Positions 8,821 to 19,048 are shown, numbered from the stretch's first letter. The stretch is 64,000 bases of DNA from WTGA01 sp965214055 (GCA_965214055.1 OZ243931.1:3038001-3102000); one strand, 5' to 3'. Numbers and translations are program-made. The notes: a model not told the origin generated them from the sequence alone.

Positions 8821-9946
8821 TCGCCTCTTCGTCAACGAAAGAACCCGGTGCACTCCCCGACTGCCGGAACCCCGGCCGTGCACCGGGCTGAACTTCCAGA
8901 ACGAATGCGATATCGCGGCAAGCACAAATTCCGATATCTCCTTGACACTGTCCAGTTCAACGTCGGGTCGACTGGTCGAAAGTACGAATACGTCACAAAT
9001 CCACCTCCACGAACTCGAGTTGGACGACGGTCCAGGACAACCGCAACACCGACACCACCGCCCCGAGCGTGACCTCGATCACGCGCCATATGCCGTCCAG
9101 CTCGCCGACCAATTTCTCTATCCTGACCTGGCGGGTGACATTCGACGAGGCGGTGCAGAATATGAACGAGGCGGACTTTGGGGTCTCCGGCACGACCACC
9201 ACCATTGCCGGCGTGTCGCAGGTGGGGAGAACGAATGCGTATAACGTGACCGCCTCCGGGCGGCAACCTCGCGAGCCTGAACGCCACGGTGATGCTGAGC
9301 TTCGCGAGCAACCACGACATCACGGACAGGCGACCCATGTCTATCCCTATAACCCCAACCACTCGGACTCCGGGTTCACCGGTTTACCAATGAGGATGGC
9401 CGGTTTACCATCATGATGCCTCACCCGGAGCGGGTTTTCAGGACAGTGTCCAATTCCTGGCACCCGCCGGGGTGGGGGGAATACAGCCCCTGGATAAAAA
9501 TTTTCCAGAATGCCTGCCACTGGGTCGGACAAGCCGCTTGAAAACCGAAGCCCGGGGATCGGAAGGATTTCCACGCGATGGATGTCCCTGCCTTTCAGGC
9601 ACCCCTCTGAAGGCAGTGAAATGAAGGGTAAAAAGGGACCATTCATTGTCGATCAAAGCGGAAGATTCCATGCAAGGAAAATTTTGCCTTTCCCCTGTGC
9701 GGTTGATACAATGCGCCGGATTCGAGTCATACGACCTGTAGAGGTTGGTGTTTTTTTGATTTCTGGGGGGGATGACGATGGGGTTGGAAGCGACGGGTGT
9801 GGTCGGTGCTGTCGACGGTTGTAAAAGAAGTTTGCAATCGGGGATTGACAAGAGGAACAGAGGCACCTAACAAGGAGAACAGGGGTCCCTAAAATGAGCC
9901 GGATCTCCATATCTCCAGATCGCCCAACCTGCGTCCGCGCACCGGC
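8821..9946. other. Non-coding region with a decayed adhesin fragment and a short leader ORF
   Basis: 1.1 kb without an intact gene. Bases 9030-9330 hold a frameshifted copy of one Ig-like domain of the following giant gene (listed separately). A ten-base inverted pair, GACACTGTCC at 8944-8953 and its complement at 9441-9450, flanks that fragment. The rest (about 9450-9870) shows no coding signal in any frame. A short ORF at 9894-9950 overlaps the giant gene start. Confidence 0.6.
9030..9330 (+). pseudogene. Frameshifted remnant of an Ig-like domain related to the downstream giant protein
   Basis: Reading from 9030 gives DTTAPSVTSITR..., then LTWRVTFDEAVQNMNEADF and TNAYNVTAS. The frame then shifts near 9255 and continues GGNLASLNATVMLSFASNHD up to about 9325. 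The intact gene has the same order in its 'WRVTF' domains (around 13,430 and 13,800), for example ASGGDLANLNGTVTLSF. The remnant therefore covers about one domain and carries a shift in the middle, with no start or barrel of its own. It may be left from an earlier tandem copy of the adhesin gene or from gene conversion. Confidence 0.75.
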
Positions 9947-9950
9947 ATGA
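9894..9950 (+). CDS. Possible 18-residue leader peptide coupled to the giant adhesin-like gene
   Basis: An ATG at 9894 opens MSRISISPDRPTCVRAPA and stops with the TGA at 9948-9950. That TGA overlaps the ATG of the giant gene at 9947 in an ATGA arrangement. AAGGAG at 9872-9877 is far (16 bases) from this ATG, and GGGG at 9882-9885 is nearer. The giant gene itself has no good ribosome site, so translational coupling from a leader would explain its initiation. The ORF is short and could be chance. Confidence 0.25.
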   Translation: MSRISISPDRPTCVRAPA

Positions 9951-12900
9951 GCGGTCCCGCGTGGCGGCGCTGGCTTCGCCTTCCAGCTCCCCCACCTGAA
10001 TCTTTTGCATCCACCGGCAGGCACTCCGATACCCGCCGGCCCGGTTCTTCCTCCGACAGCTTCGATTCTTCTCCCGCCCGCGCCGCAGCGGGCGCCCGTG
10101 CCACCGCCCGCAATCTGTGGCGCGGCCTGTTGTCGGCGTTGCTCTGCCTACCGCTGTTCTTCGGCCTCGCCGCCGGGGTGCAGGCACAGACCGCTATCCT
10201 GTCCATCAGCGCGCCTGCGGACGCGAACGAGGGCGATTCGGGCACGCGTAACCTCGCATTCACGGTAAGCCTGTCCAGAGCAGTGACCAATGCGACCAAT
10301 TTTCGAGTCTGTTTCACCGGCACAGCGACCATCGATACGACCGCAGCCGGCACCATTCCTGCCGCCGCCGACTACCAGCCTGGAATATTCATGGGCAGAA
10401 CAAGCGGGTCCTTTCTTGCATATCTCGCCAACTGCGTTGACCACGCAGTATCGTCGAACGCTACCCGCCCCCGTAACCCCATCACAATCCGTGTGAAGGG
10501 CGACACCGAGGCCGAAGGCGACGAAACGGTGATCGCGACGCTTTCCTTCGTCGGCTCCGCGCCCAGCGGCGTCACCCTTGGTACCTCCGTGGTGACGCAC
10601 ACGATCCTGGACGACGACTCCCCGCCCACAGTATCCATCAGCGCGCCCGAGGCTGCGGATGAAGGGGACTCGGGAACGACGGACAAGCACTTCACACTTT
10701 CCCTATCGAAGGCCGTTTCACAGGATATCACGGTGCAGACCTGCTACTCCGGAACGGCGACCCTGGGCGCATCCGTTGACTACCAAAGGCTTGTTGTGAA
10801 TACTGTCACCAATTCCCGCTGCCTTAACTCCAACATTTCTGTTGGCGATACATCAGCTAATGCCAGCATTCGCATACGGGGCGACACCACCGCCGAGCCC
10901 CATGAGACGGTAATCGCAACGGTGTCCCTGGTCAACCCACCCGCCAACGTGGTTCTGGGCACCGCCACGGCGACGTATACCATCCGGGATGACGACAGCA
11001 CGCTCACTCCCGGAACTCCACCGATGCCTGCGGGTTTCACGGCCACAGCGGGTGACAGTGAGGTCACCCTGTCATGGAACGATCCCAACCGGAGCGCCAT
11101 CACCTCGTGGCAGTATCGACAGAGGGCGGGGGCGGGCAGCTACGGCGGCTGGATGGCAATCAGCGGCGCCGGCCCCACCACCACCAGCCACACCGTCACC
11201 GGCCTCATCAACGGCACCACCTACACCTTCCAGGTGCAATCGTGGGCAAGAAACGGGGCCGGCAGTATGGCAAGCCCCGTATCGAGTGAGCAGTCGGCAA
11301 CGCCGGCGGCCTCGGTAACGCTATCCATCACAGCGCCCACGGACGCGAACGAGGGCGATTCGGACACGCGTAACCTCGCATTCACGGTGGGCCTGTCCCG
11401 AGCAGTGACCAATGCGACCAATTTTCGAGTCTGTTTCACCGGCACGGCGACCATTGATACGACCGCAGCCGGCACCATTCCTGCCGCCGCCGACTACCAG
11501 CCTGGAATATCCCTGGGCGGAATAAGCGGATCCTTTCTTAAATATATCGCTAGCTGCGTTGACCACGCAGTATCGTCGAACAGTACCCGCCCCCGTAACC
11601 CCATCACAATCCGTGTGAAGGGCGACACCGAGGCCGAATCAGACGAAACGGTGATCGCGACGCTGTCTTTAAGAGATTCAAACCCTGGCGTCACCCTCGG
11701 CGTCTCCGTGGCGACCCACACCATTCTGGACGACGACACCAGCACCGACGGCATGACGCTTTCCGAGTCCTCCCTCACCCTCACCGAGCTCCACGCCACC
11801 AATGCCGAGAAGACCTACACGGTGGTCCTCAACACCGATCCGGGCGCGGATGTGACCGTGACCGTGACCTCGAACGACGCTACTGCGGTCACGGTGGACA
11901 CCAACAGCGTCACGGCGGGCGACCAATCCACTCTCACCTTCACCCACGGCAATTCCGGCAACTGGAACGCGGCGCAGACGGTGACGCTCCGCGCCCTGAA
12001 CGACGCCGATGCCGCGGCCGAGAACGTCACCATCTCCCATGCGGCGGCGGTGGCAGATAGCACCAACCCCTACCACCAGACCCCGATCGGCGACGTGACC
12101 GCGACCACCGTCGATGCCGGCCACGGGGTCACCGTGTCCAGGGCCAGCCTTTCGGTGGCCGAGAACAGCGATACCGGGACCTACGCCATCGTCCTCAAGA
12201 GCCAGCCCGGCGGCTCGGTGACGATCACGCCGACATCAAACGCCCCGGCGAACGCCACCGTATCGGGTCCCCTGACCTTCACCACCGGCAACTGGCCCAC
12301 GGCGCAGACGATAACCGTGACCGGCGCGGGTGCCGGCTCGGCCACGATCAGCCACATGGTGACCACCGCAGCAACGGGCTACCCGACCAGTACGACGATC
12401 GACTCGGTGGGGGTCACGGTAACCAACGTCGCCCCCACGGTGGACAACCCGATCCCCAACCAGACGGCGACAGCGGGCACGGCTTTCAGCTACACCTTCC
12501 CGGCCAATACCTTCGACGATGCGACCAGCCTAACCTACACCGCGGTCAAATCTGACAACGGTGCCCTGCCGACCTGGCTTACCTTCACCCCGGGCACCCG
12601 TGCCTTCTCGGGCACGCCGCAGTCAACCGATGTCGGCACGCTGTCGGTAAAAGTGACCGCTGACGACAGCAACGGCGGCTCCGTCAGCGATACCTTCAAC
12701 ATCGTGGTGAGTGCAGCGGCCAACAACGCCCCCACGGTGGACAACCTGATCCCCAACCAGACGGCAACGGCGGGAACGGCCTTCAGCTACGCCTTCCCGG
12801 CCAACACCTTCGCCGATGCCGACGGCGACTCCCTGACCTACACCGCAACCAAATCCGACAACAGCACCCTGCCGACCTGGCTTACTTTCACCCCGGGCAC

Positions 12901-15900
12901 CCGTGCCTTCTCGGGCACGCCGCAGTCAACCGATGTCGGCACGCTCTCGGTGAAGGTGACGGCGGATGACGGCCACACCGGAGGCACGGTCAGCGATACC
13001 TTCGACATTGCAGTGGGGTCGTCGTTGGTATCCATCAGCGCCCCCACCGATGCCAACGAGGGCAATTCCGGCACGACGAACAAGCTCTTCTCGGTGACCC
13101 TGTCGTCGGCCCATACGGAGGGTGTCTCGGTGCGGGTCTGCTACTCCGGCACCGCGACCCGAGGCGTATCCGCCGACTACCAGTCGCGTTTCAGCACTGC
13201 CATCTCTACTAACTCGTGCGCGACTCGCCTGATAGCCACTGGCAGTACTGGAACCAACGCTTACGGCATACAGATACGAGGCGACACCGACGCCGAGCCC
13301 GACGAGACGGTCATTGCAACGCTGTCCCTGGTCAACCCACCCGCCGGCGTGGTCCTCGGCACCTCCACAGCCACCTACACCATCCTCGACGATGACGACA
13401 CCACCGCCCCGGGCGTAACCTCGATTGAGCGCCAGTCGCCGACCGATGAATACACCAATGCTGACAGCCTGACCTGGCGGGTGACCTTCGACGAGGCGGT
13501 GCGCAATGTGGATGCGATGGATTTTTCCAACACCCCCTCTGAGTTCTCCGGAACCACCGAACTGGCCGTCTCGTCGGTCTCGACCAGCGTCTACGACATC
13601 ACCGTCTCGGACAGCGCGATTGAGAATAGCAACACCGCGATCCAACTGGCTTTCGTGAACGGCCACGACATCGAGGACCTGTCCGGCAACGCGCTGCCCG
13701 CATCGCCCACGGTCAGCGGGACAAACAGCGACTTCTTCACTTTGGACAACAACGCGCCAACCGTGACCTCCATCGATCGTCATTCACCGACCACCGCCAT
13801 GACCGATGCCGACAGCCTCACCTGGCGGGTGACGTTCGGTGACAACGGCGGAATGATAGAGAACTTGGACGCGGCTGACTTCCAGATCACCGGCACCACG
13901 GCTTCGCTGGCGGTAACGGAAGACTCGACTGACGTCTACGACGTCACCGCCTCTGGCGGCGACCTGGCCAACCTAAACGGCACAGTGACCCTGAGCTTCG
14001 CGAACAACCACGACATCACGGACGATGCCGGCAACGCGCTGACCGACACCACCCCCACCTCGGGCACCAACGACAACACCTTCGATGTGCAGAATGTCGT
14101 CATCGATCCAGGCGCCCCGAAGCTGGTCTCGATCAAGCGCCATGCGCAAGAAGTCAGGAATCTTGGCACCAGCCTGGTCTGGCGGGTGAGCTTCGACAAG
14201 CATCTGCCCGGTGTATACGCCTCGGACTTTACGCTCACCGGCACCACCGCCGGGCTGGATGTGCGCCACGATCTGAGCAATTATGATCCCAAAACCTACA
14301 AAACCTCCGTTTTCGTGTATGCCCAGGGGGGAGATCTGGAAACCGTCAACGGCGTTGTCACCTTGAGTATTGCCAGCAATCACAACATCGTTGATTTTGA
14401 AGGCAGAAGACTGGCCAGTACCACCCCTACCGGCGCCAACCAGCACACCTTGACCCTGAATTCCAATCAGACCCTGGTCTACTACTCCCAACCGGACTAC
14501 TACGTCAATGAAGGGGAAGATGCGGTCGTGACCCTCAAGCTGTCACGCCTGCAGGAAACCGATACCCTGATCCGTTTCTCCGCCACCCCACTCACCGCCA
14601 CCGGCAACGGCGTCGACTATCATGGCTCGACCTTTCGAGTGACCATTCCCGCCTGGCGCAGCAGCGCCACAGTCAACGTCCGCACAACGACAAAGGGCGG
14701 AAGGGAAGCCGAAGAAACGTTCCGACTGGATCTGCACAACAGCATCCTGCCTAACGGCTTTGTCAGCGGAAATGCCCCGGGCTCTCCGACCACCCATACC
14801 TACATTCATATCCTCGACAAGGAAACCGCCGACTATCATGCCAACAGGGAACCCGGCCTGGTGTTCGATAACACCCACCTGACCTGGAACGAGGACGCTG
14901 GCTGTGACAACAACACCGGACCGTCCTATAACGTCAAGCTGAAGACAAAGCCGCTGGGTCCGGTGGAGGTCTTCATCAAGGACCCCGATGACGGCAATCG
15001 CATCCATGAGGACGGCCGTCGCAGCAATGAGTTCGTCGCCAATAATCGTCTGTACGTCGCCAACAGCCCGGGCTATCCGACAAGAACCGTGCTGCGCTTC
15101 ACGCCGGGCAACTGGGACAAGTACCAGCTGGTCAACGTCAAGGTGAGATGTGCGGACCATTACACCGCGCAGATTCCCATCAAGCATCGCATTTCCGCCG
15201 GTTACATTGACAAGTACACACCCAGTCCCGTCTACCCCGGCTACTTCGGCATTATCGACAAGGGCTGGACCGTGCATGTCAAGGTCCGCGAGTCCGACCC
15301 GCCCATCGTCATCGAGGGATTGCCCGCAGCGGGACAGTCGATCAATGTGGAGGGCAGCCACCTGGACTTCCAGATCACCCTGAGTGAAGCGGCATTCAAA
15401 CACAGCCACAGTATCCCGGTTTATCTGTCTGCCCGGGGCGGCAAGGCGGCGGGGGTCAAACGGCGGGACGGCAGGGCCCAGTCCTGTGGCGGCCCGCTGG
15501 ATGACTGTCTGTACTTCACACCGTCGAACCGCACAAAGTGGGTGCGCCTTTTTGCCATCGGCCCTGGCCGTGATGAACTCAAGGTCGAGATTCCCCAACT
15601 CCGCTGGGGCGATCTGGAACATGTGCGCGACTGGGAGATGAGATGGCCGGTTGAGGTCATAGCAACCGGACAGGGCGCGCCGGCGCAAAGCGCAGCGGCG
15701 CCCACCCAGGCGGTCTCCAACCTGCAGGTGACGGCAACAGACGCCCTCAGCGCCAGCGTCACCTGGAGCGCGGTCGAGCACGCAAGATTCTACGAGGTGT
15801 CGTGGGAGGCCCAAAGCAGCGATGCGCAGACCGTCATCACCGGCATCGAGAGCGTGACGGGCACCTCGGCCACGATCGAGCACAACGCCCAGGAAGACAT

Positions 15901-18900
15901 GACGCTGACGGTCACGGTGACGCCGGAATATGTCGACGGCAATGGCATCACGCAACGAATGGACGCGCTCGCCGCCACGGCCAGCCTCGACATCGGCCCC
16001 TCGGCCCAGTCGCTCGGCGGCGGGACGAATGACGGCGATGGAGGCCAGGTCAGCGCCGGCGAAGGAGACTCGCAGGCTTCGGCGCTGGCGGCCTGTGTAT
16101 CGGCTGCGCTTCTCACCGACGTCCAGGAGTATGCGGGGGAGACCTGGCGGACTTCGCCGGACCATGTCGAGCGCTGGAGCCGGGTGCTTGCCGCCTTCGG
16201 GGTGAACAACGCCTACAGCAGCAACCCGATGACCGTCGCCGAGGCCCAGGCCCAGGCGGACCGCGGCCTTCAGCGCTGGGTGCCGGTGGCACCGGCGCTC
16301 CAGTGCCTGGAGAACCCGCCGCAGGAAGAAGAGGAAAAGCCGGTAACACCCGCCACCCCCGAGCTCAGCCTCTCGGCAGGGTCCGCCGTGGATGAGGGCG
16401 ACAATGCCACCTTCACCATCACCGCCGATCCGGCGCCGCAGTCCGACCTGACGATTGCCTGGACCGTCGCCCAGAATGGCGAGTACCTGGATACACCCGG
16501 AGCAGGCAGCCGTACGGTGGTGCTGACAGCCGGGGCCACCAGCACCGATCTCCCGGTGGCCACGGTGGATGATGATGCCAACGAGGCCGATGGATCCATA
16601 TCCGTCACCCTCAATACGGGCACGGACTATACCGTGGCCACGGGCAGCGCCGCGGTGACAGTGCACGACAATGACGCCCCGGTGGTGAGCATCACCGCCG
16701 GCAGCGGGGTGACGGAAGGCACGTCGGCCTCGTTTACGGTCTCGGCCAGTCCGGTACCCGCGACACCGCTTGACGTGGCACTGACCATTGGTCAAAGCGG
16801 CGATGTTGCCGCCTCAAGCGAGACCGGATCGAAGACGCTCACCGTCCCGGTTTCCGGCAGCGTGACCTTCGAGGTCGCCACGGTGGATGATGCGGTGGAA
16901 GAGCCAAATGGCACCCTCACCGCCACCATCAGTGCCGGTACCGGTTATACGGTGGCAGCGGCACCGGACAATGCGGCCACGGTGGCGGTGTCTGACAACG
17001 ATGCGGCATCGTCGGGTCCGACGATCTCGATTGCCGATGCCACCATGAAGGAGAATCAGCGCATGGGGTATTTCACGGTGACGCTGAGCGAGCCCGTGGA
17101 CCGGCTGGTCAGCGTCCGTTATGCGACCCGCGACTCGACACCGGTCTCGGCCAGGGCCGACAAGGACTACTTCGCATGGAAACGCTTGTGGAAGGCGGAA
17201 ATCTGGATCGGTGCAGGAAAGACGACCGGGCGGGTTCCCGTCTACCTCTACAATGACAGCCATGACGAGGACCCGGAGACCTTCGAGGTGGTGCTGTTCG
17301 ACGCAAGCGACGGCGTGTCGATTGCGGACGGGGTTGCGGTGGGCACCATCGTCAACTCCGACCCCATGCCCGCGGCATGGCTGGCGCGGTTCGGTCGCGC
17401 CACGGCCGAACAGGCCCTCGACGGCATTGCCGGGCGCATCGCGGCTTCACGAACCGCCGGGATGCGCGGCACCATCGCCGGACAGGCGATCAACTTCGAT
17501 TCCGGACCGGGGTCCGGGGAAGACCCTGATGGATCGGCGGCGAATGGGAATACTGCCCCGGGCAGCCTTGCCGACAATGACCTGTTCGCACAGTCCAATG
17601 TCGTCCGCGCCTTCGATGCCGGCAGGGGTGGAATCGGCCACGACGCACATGGCTTCGACCCGGATCGTTTCGCAGACGGCGATGCACAATCCTGGTCCAT
17701 GACGACCCGCGAAGTGCTGCTCGGCAGCAGCTTCACGGCAACCGGGGAGAAGGATGCCATGGGTGGTAGTCTCGCCTTCTGGGGCCGGGCGGCGCAGTCA
17801 AGCTTCGACGGACAGGAGGGGACCTTCTCCCTCGACGGCGAGACCACCACCACCATGCTCGGCGCCGACTATGCCCGGGACAACTGGCTGGTCGGCATGG
17901 CGCTGATGCAGGGCAGCGGCAAGGGCAAGTATGCCGATACCGACGTCATGCCCCGCCCGGCTTCCCAGACCTGCCCCGAGGAAGTGGAGAAAGTGAATAA
18001 CGCCCTGTGCAGCGGTACTGTCCGCGATGGCGACGGCAAGATTGAGGCCTCAATGACCGCGGCGGTGCCCTATGCCTCCATCCAGGCATCGGAGCGGTTG
18101 AAGCTCTGGGGTGCCCTGGGGTATGGCACCGGGGAGGTGACGCTGAAGCCGGATGCGGGTACGGATGAGAAGAAGGAATCCTACAAGTCCGATATCTCCT
18201 GGAACATGATGGCGGTGGGTGGACGTCAGGAGTTGCTGTCTTCCCCACAGAACGGCCCGACACTGGACCTGACCGGGGATGCCCTGTGGGCGCGGACGGA
18301 ATCGGACAGGACAAACGCCCTGGCGGCATCGGATTCCGATGTGACCCGGTTGCGCCTGGGTCTTGAAGGCAGCTGGCGCATTGCCACCGAAGGCGACGGC
18401 AGTATCACGCCCAAGCTCGAACTTGGCGTCCGCCAGGACGGCGGGGATGCGGAGACCGGGTCCGGGATGGAGCTGGGCGCCGGCATTGCCTGGAGCGATC
18501 CCGGTGCGGGCCTGAGTCTGGACCTTTCCGGTCGTACCCTGATTACCCATACCGAGGAGGACCTGGAGAACGAGGGCTTTTCGGTCTCGTTCCACTATGA
18601 TCCGAAACCGGCCTCGGCACGGGGGCTGGAGCTTTCCCTGAGCCAGGAGATCGGTGGACCGTCCACGGGAGGACTCGATGCGCTGTTTGCTTCCGAGCCC
18701 TTGAGCGAACGTCCGGACAGCGACGAGGACAGCCGTTTGAAGCTGGAAGCCGCCTACGGCTTCCCGGCCTTCTCGGGGCAGTACATCAGCACTCCGGGGG
18801 TCTCCCTTGTCCGCGGCAGTGCAAGCCGTGACTACAGCCTTGGCTGGCACTTTACACCGGCGAAGAGCACGATCGGGATTTCTTTCGGGATCAAGGCGAC

Positions 18901-18967
18901 CCGGCGGGAGAGTGAGGGGGCTGACCCGGAGCATGCCGTGGGGGTTGAGGCCACCCTGCGCTGGTAG
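9947..18967 (+). CDS. Giant Calx-beta/Ig-like/Fn3 repeat surface protein with C-terminal beta-barrel
   Basis: 3006 residues. A 55-residue polar extension precedes a signal peptide (hydrophobic 58-76, likely cut after VQA80). Then follow Calx-beta domains (about 81-223, 228-350 and 457-600), an Fn3 domain (355-457), Ser/Thr-rich beta repeats (602-827), two near-identical cadherin-like putative Ig domains (828-1024) and a further Calx-beta. Three Ig-like domains with WRV(T/S)F lie at about 1153-1500, then another Calx-beta and a second Fn3 (about 1920-2015). A helical Cys-containing segment is at about 2040-2120 and three Calx-beta domains at 2140-2470. From about 2550 the sequence is an alternating barrel-like region ending in the aromatic VEATLRW, typical of outer-membrane barrels and autotransporters. 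Calx-beta domains usually bind calcium, so a calcium-stabilised adhesin exposed at the surface is likely. The gene is GC-richer than its neighbours, with internal DNA duplications. Confidence 0.85.
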   Translation: MSGPAWRRWLRLPAPPPESFASTGRHSDTRRPGSSSDSFDSSPARAAAGARATARNLWRGLLSALLCLPLFFGLAAGVQAQTAILSISAPADANEGDSGTRNLAFTVSLSRAVTNATNFRVCFTGTATIDTTAAGTIPAAADYQPGIFMGRTSGSFLAYLANCVDHAVSSNATRPRNPITIRVKGDTEAEGDETVIATLSFVGSAPSGVTLGTSVVTHTILDDDSPPTVSISAPEAADEGDSGTTDKHFTLSLSKAVSQDITVQTCYSGTATLGASVDYQRLVVNTVTNSRCLNSNISVGDTSANASIRIRGDTTAEPHETVIATVSLVNPPANVVLGTATATYTIRDDDSTLTPGTPPMPAGFTATAGDSEVTLSWNDPNRSAITSWQYRQRAGAGSYGGWMAISGAGPTTTSHTVTGLINGTTYTFQVQSWARNGAGSMASPVSSEQSATPAASVTLSITAPTDANEGDSDTRNLAFTVGLSRAVTNATNFRVCFTGTATIDTTAAGTIPAAADYQPGISLGGISGSFLKYIASCVDHAVSSNSTRPRNPITIRVKGDTEAESDETVIATLSLRDSNPGVTLGVSVATHTILDDDTSTDGMTLSESSLTLTELHATNAEKTYTVVLNTDPGADVTVTVTSNDATAVTVDTNSVTAGDQSTLTFTHGNSGNWNAAQTVTLRALNDADAAAENVTISHAAAVADSTNPYHQTPIGDVTATTVDAGHGVTVSRASLSVAENSDTGTYAIVLKSQPGGSVTITPTSNAPANATVSGPLTFTTGNWPTAQTITVTGAGAGSATISHMVTTAATGYPTSTTIDSVGVTVTNVAPTVDNPIPNQTATAGTAFSYTFPANTFDDATSLTYTAVKSDNGALPTWLTFTPGTRAFSGTPQSTDVGTLSVKVTADDSNGGSVSDTFNIVVSAAANNAPTVDNLIPNQTATAGTAFSYAFPANTFADADGDSLTYTATKSDNSTLPTWLTFTPGTRAFSGTPQSTDVGTLSVKVTADDGHTGGTVSDTFDIAVGSSLVSISAPTDANEGNSGTTNKLFSVTLSSAHTEGVSVRVCYSGTATRGVSADYQSRFSTAISTNSCATRLIATGSTGTNAYGIQIRGDTDAEPDETVIATLSLVNPPAGVVLGTSTATYTILDDDDTTAPGVTSIERQSPTDEYTNADSLTWRVTFDEAVRNVDAMDFSNTPSEFSGTTELAVSSVSTSVYDITVSDSAIENSNTAIQLAFVNGHDIEDLSGNALPASPTVSGTNSDFFTLDNNAPTVTSIDRHSPTTAMTDADSLTWRVTFGDNGGMIENLDAADFQITGTTASLAVTEDSTDVYDVTASGGDLANLNGTVTLSFANNHDITDDAGNALTDTTPTSGTNDNTFDVQNVVIDPGAPKLVSIKRHAQEVRNLGTSLVWRVSFDKHLPGVYASDFTLTGTTAGLDVRHDLSNYDPKTYKTSVFVYAQGGDLETVNGVVTLSIASNHNIVDFEGRRLASTTPTGANQHTLTLNSNQTLVYYSQPDYYVNEGEDAVVTLKLSRLQETDTLIRFSATPLTATGNGVDYHGSTFRVTIPAWRSSATVNVRTTTKGGREAEETFRLDLHNSILPNGFVSGNAPGSPTTHTYIHILDKETADYHANREPGLVFDNTHLTWNEDAGCDNNTGPSYNVKLKTKPLGPVEVFIKDPDDGNRIHEDGRRSNEFVANNRLYVANSPGYPTRTVLRFTPGNWDKYQLVNVKVRCADHYTAQIPIKHRISAGYIDKYTPSPVYPGYFGIIDKGWTVHVKVRESDPPIVIEGLPAAGQSINVEGSHLDFQITLSEAAFKHSHSIPVYLSARGGKAAGVKRRDGRAQSCGGPLDDCLYFTPSNRTKWVRLFAIGPGRDELKVEIPQLRWGDLEHVRDWEMRWPVEVIATGQGAPAQSAAAPTQAVSNLQVTATDALSASVTWSAVEHARFYEVSWEAQSSDAQTVITGIESVTGTSATIEHNAQEDMTLTVTVTPEYVDGNGITQRMDALAATASLDIGPSAQSLGGGTNDGDGGQVSAGEGDSQASALAACVSAALLTDVQEYAGETWRTSPDHVERWSRVLAAFGVNNAYSSNPMTVAEAQAQADRGLQRWVPVAPALQCLENPPQEEEEKPVTPATPELSLSAGSAVDEGDNATFTITADPAPQSDLTIAWTVAQNGEYLDTPGAGSRTVVLTAGATSTDLPVATVDDDANEADGSISVTLNTGTDYTVATGSAAVTVHDNDAPVVSITAGSGVTEGTSASFTVSASPVPATPLDVALTIGQSGDVAASSETGSKTLTVPVSGSVTFEVATVDDAVEEPNGTLTATISAGTGYTVAAAPDNAATVAVSDNDAASSGPTISIADATMKENQRMGYFTVTLSEPVDRLVSVRYATRDSTPVSARADKDYFAWKRLWKAEIWIGAGKTTGRVPVYLYNDSHDEDPETFEVVLFDASDGVSIADGVAVGTIVNSDPMPAAWLARFGRATAEQALDGIAGRIAASRTAGMRGTIAGQAINFDSGPGSGEDPDGSAANGNTAPGSLADNDLFAQSNVVRAFDAGRGGIGHDAHGFDPDRFADGDAQSWSMTTREVLLGSSFTATGEKDAMGGSLAFWGRAAQSSFDGQEGTFSLDGETTTTMLGADYARDNWLVGMALMQGSGKGKYADTDVMPRPASQTCPEEVEKVNNALCSGTVRDGDGKIEASMTAAVPYASIQASERLKLWGALGYGTGEVTLKPDAGTDEKKESYKSDISWNMMAVGGRQELLSSPQNGPTLDLTGDALWARTESDRTNALAASDSDVTRLRLGLEGSWRIATEGDGSITPKLELGVRQDGGDAETGSGMELGAGIAWSDPGAGLSLDLSGRTLITHTEEDLENEGFSVSFHYDPKPASARGLELSLSQEIGGPSTGGLDALFASEPLSERPDSDEDSRLKLEAAYGFPAFSGQYISTPGVSLVRGSASRDYSLGWHFTPAKSTIGISFGIKATRRESEGADPEHAVGVEATLRW
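10211..10545 (+). repeat. Long direct repeat, copy 1 (Calx-beta domain)
   Basis: This stretch, from the PADANEGDSGTRNLAFTV block to DETVIATLS, is nearly identical at DNA level to 11333-11668, including silent positions over long runs (for example the bases around 10275-10385). It is a recent duplication inside the giant gene. Confidence 0.85.
11333..11668 (+). repeat. Long direct repeat, copy 2 (Calx-beta domain)
   Basis: Second copy of the Calx-beta unit found at 10211-10545. Differences are few and scattered (for example TVGLSR against TVSLSR), so copying or gene conversion between the two is recent. An Fn3 domain separates the copies. Confidence 0.85.
12427..13017 (+). repeat. Tandem pair of near-identical cadherin-like Ig domains
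   Basis: Two units of about 290 bases, roughly 12427-12716 and 12727-13017. Both read APTVDN.IPNQTATAGTAFSY ... LPTWLTFTPGTRAFSGTPQS, with long identical DNA runs (the block encoding the SGTPQSTDVGTLSVKVTADD part). They match the dystroglycan/cadherin-like putative Ig fold often found in tandem in large bacterial surface proteins. Confidence 0.8.
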
Positions 18968-19029
18968 TGCCGGTCCCTCTTTGCGGCTTTAGTGGGCCAG
19001 GGCGCGGCTCGGAGAGGGGGAAGTTCAAA

Positions 19030-19048
19030 CCGGGGATGAATTCCCCGG
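19030..19048. repeat. GC-rich hairpin between convergent genes
   Basis: CCGGGG (19030-19035) and CCCCGG (19043-19048) form a 6-pair stem with a 7-base loop, in the 102-base gap between the giant gene and the minus-strand enolase-family gene. No T-run follows on either side, so it is only a possible bidirectional transcription stop. Confidence 0.35.

Noticed and set aside
14543..16795. 750-codon open frame on the minus strand
   Set aside because: It lies wholly antisense to the repeat region of the giant surface protein. Its composition (Arg, Gly, His rich, no domains) is that of an antisense reading of GC-rich beta repeats.
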